Origin: Planctomycetaceae bacterium
Lineage (GTDB): Bacteria; Planctomycetota; Planctomycetia; Planctomycetales; Planctomycetaceae
Reading direction: 5' to 3'
NCBI GenBank assembly: GCA_027000105.1
Contig: JALTOP010000189.1
Span: 1-6,940, forward strand
DNA: 6,940 bases
Shown: positions 1-4,905 of the stretch, one piece after another
How positions within the stretch are numbered: position 1 is the first letter of the stretch
Layout: every line of letters begins with the position of its first letter
Position numbers and translations under genes: made by a program
Notes under the pieces: generated by a model
What the model was told of the DNA's origin: nothing
Databases searched by the model: none
The model's input: the letters and a program-made list of their open reading frames with translations, nothing else

Positions 1-1
1 T

Positions 2-55
2 ATTAGCGATCCGTCTGGCAACACCGTTGAAATGATGGACGCCAACTCGTTGTGA
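2..55 (+). CDS. C-terminal end of a probable VOC (glyoxalase-like) family protein, partial
   Basis: Only the last 17 codons and the TGA stop (53-55) are in the window; the gene begins upstream. The visible tail reads ISDPSGNTVEMMDANSL. The pattern DP-[SDN]-G-N-x-[VI]-E matches the last beta strand of vicinal-oxygen-chelate (glyoxalase/bleomycin resistance) domains, where the glutamate is usually a metal ligand. Family membership rests on this one motif. The substrate cannot be guessed. The gene converges on the - strand esterase, and their stop codons are 162 bases apart. Confidence 0.6.
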   Translation: MSDPSGNTVEMMDANSL

Positions 56-71
56 ACCGGAACCGAATGAA

Positions 72-98
72 CCGATCAGACGACCTTCACCTGATCGG
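72..98 (+). terminator. Perfect 8-bp stem-loop after the VOC-like gene, possible terminator without a T tract
   Basis: CCGATCAG (72-79) pairs perfectly with CTGATCGG (91-98) around an 11-base loop, 17 bases after the stop codon at 53-55. There is no run of T after the stem, so it is not a canonical intrinsic terminator. It could stabilise a 3' end or mark the boundary between the convergent genes. The rest of the 56-217 gap shows nothing else I can support. Confidence 0.35.
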
Positions 99-217
99 CT
101 GGTGTCAATCCCCTGCGCACTGGTTGTATGGGCCTCATATCACCCATTGACGTGGCACAAAACGTCCAGTGTACACAATCTTCCATGCAATCAAGTCAAG
201 GGAAAAGTCTGATTCTA

Positions 218-2386
218 TTATTTTTGGGGCGTTGAAGGTTTCCAGCTATCCTCCTTCAATTCGAGTTGAAGGACGTGGTTTTTTAATGGTTCGAGTTTTT
301 GACGAAGCTGCTCGTCGATGCCATACAAAGTGATTTTCTCGCAAGCGGAAATACCGGCCAAACCGGCGATTCCGCCGTATTTCAAGGCCCCCGGCAGGAA
401 AAGGGGATCCTGTAAATCGTTGATCTCGCCGAAACTTTTTCCATTCAAATCGGCTGTTGTCTGCGCGATTTTGCCAGAGCAAATCGACTGGGCGAGCAGC
501 ACGCATGGCCCCGCTTCGCCGGTTCCCAGTAAATCAATCATTGGTGTTTTCGCCCTGGCTCGACTGGCAGCATACGTCACCACCGCTGCAATGTCTCTGA
601 CCCGGGATGCAAGCAGAGGCCGGTTGTATCCGAAAGTGTATCCATAATACCTTGAGTTGACCGGGAGAAGTTCCTTTCCTTCTGCGGGGCGATTGGAGCC
701 AAACCCGCGAATATCGGCCAGGATAATCGTACCTCCCCGCTTGAGCACATTCTCGATCATCGCCGCTTCTGCTTCGGTGTTATCTTTGAGGCAATTGATC
801 CCCCTGGGATCAAACCAGCACAAAGAGAGGCCGTTCGGCTCCGCGGGAGAAAGCACCTTTACGGGAATGACCGAGGCGTCATCTTTTCTGGAGATCAGAA
901 GAAACTGTTCGGACTCTCCCGAATCTTTTTCAGTCGGTTTCGCCGCTGAGATGGTCAACTCGGAAATCGTCGGCATCTTTCCGCCGAGCAGAACTTCGCG
1001 GGCAGCGCCGACAATTTCCCTGTACTGTTTCCTGTTTTCTGGGAGGAGAAGATGATTGATGGTTGCTCGCGATTGCTTGATCCAATCGGCACGTAATGTT
1101 GCCGCATCGGCTGTATCCTTCGGGCGGGGGTGCGTTTCATCGAAAACCGTCAACTGCTGTGGTGTTTTCGCGGGAAAGGGGCGTTCTTCAATCGAAACAT
1201 TCTGCAGGTTCAAATGTTTGGCCAAAAACGCATACATATGTTTGCGGGAAATAGCGTTGTAATTATGGCCAAACTCGGGATGCACCCATGCTTCAACATT
1301 CTCTGCTTTTCCGTAGTAATTGTAGATCCGCTTCAGCTCGGGAAGCCCGCGCGTCTCCAGTCGCAAAGTCCAGTCGTTTGCACCGGTCAATCCGAGAGGT
1401 TTCGGAGCAAACAGAGCCGCGATGGCGATGTTGTTCGTATCGATCCGCAGATACGGGGCATTTTCGCAGACGCAGCCGCCCTGCATATCGGTCGAAACCA
1501 TCACCGCAGGAACAGCCACTGCGGGCCGGTCATCGATTGCACAAAGCATGAACGTTTGCGTTCCGCCGCCGCTGGCTCCGGTGACGGCAATTCGCTGCGC
1601 ATCAACATCTTCCAACGAGCAGAGGAAATCGAGAGCTCGAATGGAATTCCACGTTTGCAGTCCCATCGATTCCAGTAGCCAAAGACCATCCTGTACGGTC
1701 GAAAAATCGGTCCGATGATCGATCCCGCTGCTGTCGGCGTAATCGATCATGTCGTAATGAAACACGACGCACCCCATGCGAGCCAAGTGAACCATGCGGG
1801 CCTGTAGTGGATACCGGGCCGCTTCGGGGATACTCTCGGCTCCACTTTCAATTTGCCTGGCGACCTCTTTATCACTGGCGGTGTAAAAACGACCGTTGGG
1901 CCAATGACCATGCGGGCAAAGCACACCCGGCTTTTTGCCCGATTTCCCGACGGGACGATAAAGGTTCCCCGTCACATATAACCCGGGTCGCGATGCGAAG
2001 AAAACTTTTTCGATGGTGTAATCACCACAATCAATTTTGCCATGAATCACAGGCTGTAGCGGCGTTTTTTTCGGCATCGGCCACAACCCCTGAGAGACCA
2101 GAATTTGTGTGCGCAGTTTTTTCGCTTCCGCTTGCCACGCTTCCAAAGAACCGGGCGGCGTCCATGGATGATACTTCGTGTTGTAATCCCGGGTGACCCG
2201 CCACCAGTTCGAGCGAGTGAAATCGGAAATCTTGCCAACCGAAAGATCGAGCTGAACTTTACTGGCTGGTGCCGGTTGCGCGACCGCATCGCAACAAAGA
2301 AGCCCGCAAATCACGAGGAGAAAACAAAGACAAAATTGAGCCAGCAACAACGGTGAAAAAAAACGAAGGATCGAATAATATTTCAT
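218..2386 (-). CDS. Large exported alpha/beta-hydrolase, acetyl xylan esterase-like, with a degenerate second domain
   Basis: 722 aa from the ATG at 2386. An in-frame TTG lies 15 codons upstream, but the ATG has an AGAGG ribosome binding site 7 bases ahead and begins a clean signal peptide: MKYY start, hydrophobic residues about 10-32, likely cleavage after AVA at 36. The product should be exported. The first hydrolase domain (about 110-395) has an HGH oxyanion-type motif (159-161), nucleophile elbow GASGGG with Ser272, probable acid Asp338 in GANDWT, and His374 in EFGHNYN, a complete catalytic triad. This resembles CE7/Abhydrolase_7-type carbohydrate esterases, so deacetylation of polysaccharide is a reasonable inference but not proven. 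The second half (about 505-700) looks like a repeated alpha/beta-hydrolase fold in which the elbow is GTGEAG, with Glu624 where Ser is expected. It starts 89 bases after the PIN gene's stop. Stop codon TAA at 220-218. Confidence 0.85.
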   Translation of the reverse strand: MKYYSILRFFSPLLLAQFCLCFLLVICGLLCCDAVAQPAPASKVQLDLSVGKISDFTRSNWWRVTRDYNTKYHPWTPPGSLEAWQAEAKKLRTQILVSQGLWPMPKKTPLQPVIHGKIDCGDYTIEKVFFASRPGLYVTGNLYRPVGKSGKKPGVLCPHGHWPNGRFYTASDKEVARQIESGAESIPEAARYPLQARMVHLARMGCVVFHYDMIDYADSSGIDHRTDFSTVQDGLWLLESMGLQTWNSIRALDFLCSLEDVDAQRIAVTGASGGGTQTFMLCAIDDRPAVAVPAVMVSTDMQGGCVCENAPYLRIDTNNIAIAALFAPKPLGLTGANDWTLRLETRGLPELKRIYNYYGKAENVEAWVHPEFGHNYNAISRKHMYAFLAKHLNLQNVSIEERPFPAKTPQQLTVFDETHPRPKDTADAATLRADWIKQSRATINHLLLPENRKQYREIVGAAREVLLGGKMPTISELTISAAKPTEKDSGESEQFLLISRKDDASVIPVKVLSPAEPNGLSLCWFDPRGINCLKDNTEAEAAMIENVLKRGGTIILADIRGFGSNRPAEGKELLPVNSRYYGYTFGYNRPLLASRVRDIAAVVTYAASRARAKTPMIDLLGTGEAGPCVLLAQSICSGKIAQTTADLNGKSFGEINDLQDPLFLPGALKYGGIAGLAGISACEKITLYGIDEQLRQKLEPLKNHVLQLELKEDSWKPSTPQK

Positions 2387-2393
2387 GTGAAAA

Positions 2394-2398
2394 CCTCT
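2394..2398 (-). promoter_or_regulatory. Ribosome binding site of the esterase gene
   Basis: On the - strand this reads AGAGG, 7 bases ahead of the ATG at 2386. It decides the start against the in-frame TTG at 2431, which would add 15 non-signal-like residues before the signal peptide. Confidence 0.6.
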
Positions 2399-2435
2399 GT
2401 CATGGTACTGTCGGAACAAATATGCGACCAAAGTA

Positions 2436-2464
2436 CAATGTGAAAATTTGAATCAGCCACATTG
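2436..2464. repeat. Inverted repeat between the PIN gene and the esterase gene
   Basis: CAATGTG (2436-2442) and CACATTG (2458-2464) are perfect 7-base inverted repeats with a 15-base spacer. They lie just past the stop codon of the PIN gene and about 50 bases before the esterase ATG. The pair could be a weak terminator for the ATPase-PIN operon, though it has no proper T tract, or an operator of the esterase promoter. I see no convincing -35/-10 pair here. Confidence 0.4.
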
Positions 2465-2475
2465 CATTTGTTGAT

Positions 2476-2943
2476 TTATACTTGAATCTCTGGTTCATGG
2501 ACATAAGCACTGAGGTGAGCATCAAGCGACCAGATATACACACGCCTTCCTTTGTTTTTCTCGCGAAGTCTTTTGAAATCATGCACGATGGAAAGATCAC
2601 CGAGACCGCTTCTTTGCGCTACCCAGTCAGGAAACTCATTCACCCACTGTTGCATTTTGTCAGCCTCCACAAAATCAATCGGCGTAAATGGTGACTCCCC
2701 AGCCAACGCCAATTGCAACTGCTCAACAAACCTCTTTGCACATCTCCTCCGCTGATCACCGTTTTCGCTCTGCCCGATGTGATTACCCGTCTCAAGCAGA
2801 GTTGCTATTGGTAGGAACATGGATTCCCCATCTCGAATCTTCTGTTCCATTTCAGAGAAAATATTTGCAGCATCTTGTGATTTACCTGGAACTTTCAAAA
2901 TATTGACAAAAACTGAAGTGTCAATCAGGCAAATTGCTTTCAC
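2476..2943 (-). CDS. PIN-domain nuclease coupled to an AAA ATPase
   Basis: 155 aa from a GTG at 2943. PIN-fold proteins are small metal-dependent RNases (VapC toxins, Nob1, Smg6). The acidic residues are all in place: Asp8 in CLIDTSVF, Glu51 in LLETGNHI, Asp116 in GLGDLSIV and Asp141 in IWSLDAHLSAY. Length fits a single PIN domain. An ATG at 2976 would add 11 residues read out of frame from the ATPase tail. I prefer GTG because GAGGTGG precedes it and the GTG overlaps the ATPase stop (GTGA), the usual sign of translational coupling. No VapB-like antitoxin gene is adjacent; the partner is the ATPase. From memory, the ETGNHI and IWSLDxHL motifs recur in a PIN-like family outside classic VapC, but I cannot verify that here. 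RNA as target is an inference from the fold. Confidence 0.8.
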   Translation of the reverse strand: MKAICLIDTSVFVNILKVPGKSQDAANIFSEMEQKIRDGESMFLPIATLLETGNHIGQSENGDQRRRCAKRFVEQLQLALAGESPFTPIDFVEADKMQQWVNEFPDWVAQRSGLGDLSIVHDFKRLREKNKGRRVYIWSLDAHLSAYVHEPEIQV

Positions 2944-4259
2944 TGTGCCACCTCTTTTTTGAGCTTTTCGAGCCACCGTATTGACTGTTCCACTCGCCGC
3001 TCCTCTGAAGTGTTGTCTTTAAGAAAGCGATCCAAAATCAGCCTGGTTACCAATTCACCAAGAGAACCTTGTGCTACCAATTCGGGGTATCGTTCAAGAT
3101 CACCCAGGCGAGTGATTTTGCTGCCTCCATTTCCTGGATCCCGGTAACAGCACAGTACATCCCCGAGCGAATCGTCTGACAACGAATCGAGCAGTGCCGG
3201 ATTATGTGTGGTAACAAGGACTCTTAGATTTCGTTCATTGGATATTGTTTGAATTTGCTTAACAAGGGTGCCTGCCCGACTGGGGTGTACGCCGTTATCA
3301 ATTTCTTCGATAATGACAAGGGACTCTTTCTCAGCAGTAAGAAGGGTGGCTGCAATAGCAAGAACGCGTAATGTCCCATCCGAAAGAAGCGGAGCATCGG
3401 TCATTTTGGGCATCCCTCCAAACGATTCCTGAAGTCGCACCATCACATCGTTGCGATCTGTAACGGAGAAGGCGATATCTGTTATGTCCTGTTCCGGCAA
3501 AGATCTTACGAAGCCGAGTAATTGTTCTTTTTGCGAGTCGCTACCATCCCTTATTTTTTTCAGGACGCTTGAGAGGTTTGATCCATCTTCTCTCATGATG
3601 TTATCTTTCCCGGGTGAATAACCACGCATCGTACTCGGCTGTGGATCAAGAAAGACAATGTTGTGCAATTCCTGACGGATTCTGCTGGTTGTCTCTGGAA
3701 TGATTTCCTGTGATTTCTTGTGATTTTCACCAAACCTGCTCGGAGATGTTAGTTGGTAAAACATTGCCTGACGGTTCGAACATGGGACACGAGGTTTATT
3801 ACGGCCTTTGGCAAAATTGTTGTAGGCGACACTAACTTCGTCAGTCATTTCGGGCGGGGCGCTGGCAATCTCGTAAAGAGGGACCGAGTCATCAGCGGTA
3901 ACCGATTGGGTTACACATTCTTTTTGAATCACAAGGCGTTCATTGGAAATACTGATTCCAACCGTCAAATAATTCCATTTCTCAGGCATCGAATCGAAAC
4001 GACAACCAATCTCAAACATCTCTCCCTTTTTTCGAAATATGTCTTCTGCCTGACCGCGAATGAAGGTGTCCCCCTTTTGTATGTCTCTTTCAATATCGTC
4101 GAGACGCTTTCCTTTGGCCAATTCAACCAACAGGCGTATTGCTTCGAGCGCATTAGATTTGCCCGAGGCATTTGCTCCGACGAGAAACGTCAATGGAGCC
4201 AAAGGCATCTCAGCGTTTTCATAACTCTTGAAGTTTTCTAATGTGATCGATGAGATCAT
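2940..4259 (-). CDS. AAA_21-type (SMC/ABC-like) ATPase, first gene of an ATPase-PIN operon
   Basis: 439 aa from the ATG at 4259, with AGGAGAAGG as ribosome binding site. The N-terminus (ISSITLENFKSYENAEMPL) is typical of RecF/OLD/SMC-like ATPases. Walker A is GANASGKS at 28-35. The signature-like stretch LSDGTLR is at 292-298. Walker B is LVIIEEID at 314-321, with Glu318/Glu319 next to the core. The H-loop is TTHNP with His352. Residues about 60-285 form a family-specific insert without obvious coiled coil. I see no TOPRIM domain at the C-terminus, unlike OLD nucleases; the tail from about 385 (LGDLERYPELV onwards) is helical and charged. It most resembles the AAA_21/COG4637-like stand-alone ATPases. 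Such ATPases often work with a separately encoded nuclease effector, and the coupled PIN gene fits that role. ATP-driven sensing or nuclease control is inference. Confidence 0.85.
   Translation of the reverse strand: MISSITLENFKSYENAEMPLAPLTFLVGANASGKSNALEAIRLLVELAKGKRLDDIERDIQKGDTFIRGQAEDIFRKKGEMFEIGCRFDSMPEKWNYLTVGISISNERLVIQKECVTQSVTADDSVPLYEIASAPPEMTDEVSVAYNNFAKGRNKPRVPCSNRQAMFYQLTSPSRFGENHKKSQEIIPETTSRIRQELHNIVFLDPQPSTMRGYSPGKDNIMREDGSNLSSVLKKIRDGSDSQKEQLLGFVRSLPEQDITDIAFSVTDRNDVMVRLQESFGGMPKMTDAPLLSDGTLRVLAIAATLLTAEKESLVIIEEIDNGVHPSRAGTLVKQIQTISNERNLRVLVTTHNPALLDSLSDDSLGDVLCCYRDPGNGGSKITRLGDLERYPELVAQGSLGELVTRLILDRFLKDNTSEERRVEQSIRWLEKLKKEVAQ
2948..2954 (-). promoter_or_regulatory. Ribosome binding site of the PIN gene, inside the end of the ATPase gene
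   Basis: The - strand reads GAGGTGG, ending 4 bases before the GTG at 2943 (7 bases counted from GAGG). It sits in the last codons of the ATPase gene and supports the GTG start over the ATG at 2976. Confidence 0.65.
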
Positions 4260-4267
4260 GAGAGAGC

Positions 4268-4276
4268 CCTTCTCCT
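4268..4276 (-). promoter_or_regulatory. Strong ribosome binding site of the ATPase gene
   Basis: The - strand reads AGGAGAAGG, 8 bases before the ATG at 4259. A large inverted repeat ends five bases upstream of it on the mRNA, so the site could be affected by that structure. Confidence 0.7.
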
Positions 4277-4281
4277 GTACT

Positions 4282-4328
4282 ACTAGCGGTTAAAGCTTGC
4301 GAGCCGTTCGCAAACTTTTACCGTTAGT
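4282..4328. repeat. 47-bp imperfect inverted repeat ahead of the ATPase gene
   Basis: Two 21-base arms (4282-4302 and 4308-4328) around GCCGT match at 18 of 21 positions. The inner six pairs (TTGCGA/TCGCAA) and the outer four (ACTA/TAGT) are perfect. It ends five bases upstream of the ATPase ribosome binding site on the - strand, so any ATPase mRNA starting farther upstream would carry a long hairpin right there. It may be a REP-like interspersed element or a regulatory hairpin. Only one copy is in the window. Confidence 0.7.
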
Positions 4329-4331
4329 GAG

Positions 4332-4352
4332 CCAGACCGTTCTGTCGTCTGG
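4332..4352. repeat. Short hairpin adjoining the 47-bp inverted repeat
   Basis: CCAGAC (4332-4337) and GTCTGG (4347-4352) are perfect inverted repeats with a 9-base loop. The hairpin starts three bases after the larger inverted repeat ends. The two may form a single composite element. Confidence 0.5.
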
Positions 4353-4402
4353 TGACTGAATAGAAGCACACGACGAGATTTCGCCGCACGAATGTATCAT
4401 CG

Positions 4403-4439
4403 TATTTTGCCCGGTCACTTCAAGTGTGCGGGGAAAATA
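4403..4439. repeat. 37-bp imperfect palindrome, candidate operator or enhancer site
   Basis: The left arm TATTTTGCCCGGTCACTT (4403-4420) and the right arm 4422-4439 match at 15 of 18 positions around a central C at 4421. The core CACTT-C-AAGTG and the outer TATTTT/AAAATA are perfect. It is centred about 125 bases upstream of the start site predicted from the sigma-54 motif, where activators of such promoters usually bind. It does not match the NtrC half-site TGCACC well, so the binding protein is unknown. It could also be an RNA hairpin or part of a repeat element with 4282-4352. Confidence 0.6.
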
Positions 4440-4519
4440 GCTATTATCTCGTAGCGTTTGGAAAAATAATCTTCAGGTTCGAGTGGGAGAATTGCGGGCT
4501 GCCTTTAATTCGGGTATTA

Positions 4520-4536
4520 CTGGCATGAAGTTTGCT
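4520..4536 (+). promoter_or_regulatory. Sigma-54 (RpoN) -24/-12 promoter for glnA
   Basis: The sequence CTGGCATGAAGTTTGCT fits the sigma-54 consensus YTGGCACGNNNNTTGCW at all but one fixed position (T for C in GGCAC). The invariant GG (4522-4523) and GC (4534-4535) have exactly the required spacing. Transcription should start near 4547, giving a leader of about 360 bases before glnA. glnA is a classic sigma-54/NtrC target in many bacteria, which supports the reading. The long distance to the ATG is the main oddity. Confidence 0.65.
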
Positions 4537-4712
4537 CGTAACAGTTCGTGTGGATGGTTACAAACCCGCACATTGTAAAAATTACATTTATTTATGCTTA
4601 TTCAGGATGAATTAAGCACCCAGGAGTGCTAGTAAATTGGGCGTTTCTGCTTAATATGAGTGCACCTGGTACTGAGTCGTCGAGCGGAAATCACTTTATT
4701 GATGGAGAGTGT

Positions 4713-4747
4713 TCGCCGGAAATCAGGCAAGATGGGCATCCCGGCGA
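4713..4747 (+). repeat. GC-rich hairpin in the glnA leader
   Basis: TCGCCGG (4713-4719) pairs perfectly with CCGGCGA (4741-4747) across a 21-base loop. It lies within the leader expected from the sigma-54 promoter. No known riboswitch pattern is recognised. Confidence 0.45.
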
Positions 4748-4783
4748 TCATCGAGTGTTGTTCCTGTTTCGCGTTTTACCAAA

Positions 4784-4822
4784 GGACGGGTGAGAGAGGT
4801 TTACGGACGGGTGTGCCGTCCG
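4784..4822 (+). repeat. Tandem GGACGGGTG repeats and a hairpin in the glnA leader
   Basis: GGACGGGTG occurs at 4784-4792 and again at 4805-4813, 21 bases apart. The second copy is part of a perfect 7-bp stem: CGGACGG (4804-4810) with CCGTCCG (4816-4822), loop GTGTG. The right arm could pair instead with the first copy (GGACGG/CCGTCC), so two alternative hairpins are possible. Confidence 0.5.
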
Positions 4823-4892
4823 GTGTACGGTTCCGCTGAGTAAGCGCTCGGGCCGGCATCACGTTCACGTTGTTAAAAGAAGTAAGAGTTTC

Positions 4893-4898
4893 AAGGAG
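4893..4898 (+). promoter_or_regulatory. Ribosome binding site of glnA
   Basis: AAGGAG lies 7 bases before the ATG at 4906. It decides the start against an in-frame TTG at 4870, which would add 12 residues not expected in glutamine synthetases. Confidence 0.8.
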
Positions 4899-4905
4899 AC
4901 AGGTG

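Larger units (their letters stand above)
4260..4905. other. Divergent intergenic region between the ATPase and glnA genes
   Basis: There is no convincing gene in these 646 bases. The half near the ATPase (4282-4440) is rich in palindromes. The half near glnA holds a sigma-54 promoter match and a leader of about 360 bases with two GC-rich hairpins. I found no clear sigma-70 promoter for the ATPase-PIN operon. A minor palindrome, TGTAA-AAA-TTACA, lies at 4574-4586 within the leader. Confidence 0.6.

Noticed and set aside
153..170. TGGCAC-like -24 element of a sigma-54 promoter
   Set aside because: There is no TTGC at the -12 spacing, and no + strand gene follows.
171..180. GTACACAATC shared with the glnA terminator stem (6381-6389)
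   Set aside because: A short match of about nine bases with no matching inverted partner at 171-180; chance is the simplest explanation.
2429..2431. TTG as an upstream start of the esterase (adds 15 residues)
   Set aside because: The ATG at 2386 has a well-placed AGAGG site and directly begins a signal peptide.
2974..2976. ATG as the start of the PIN gene (adds 11 residues)
   Set aside because: The extra residues are read out of frame from the ATPase tail, whereas the GTG at 2943 has a GAGGTGG site and the typical GTGA overlap.
4474..4489. GGTTCGAGT resembling a tRNA T-loop
   Set aside because: The flanking bases do not form the T stem, and no acceptor, D or anticodon arms are found around it.
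4659..4676. TGCACC next to GGTACT as an NtrC binding site
   Set aside because: Only one half-site is good, the spacing is wrong, and it lies downstream of the predicted transcription start.
4656..4793. A 45-codon + strand open frame (MSAPGTESSSGNHF...) inside the glnA leader, a possible leader peptide
   Set aside because: It has no Shine-Dalgarno before the ATG, no recognisable motif, and ends inside the GGACGGG repeat. It is probably chance, though conservation in relatives would revive it.
4862..4890. CGTTCAC followed by GAAGTA just before glnA, recalling fragments of the glutamine riboswitch (glnA RNA)
   Set aside because: The conserved GGACGGAAGUAGG core and the enclosing stems are missing, and the segment is too short to fold as that riboswitch.
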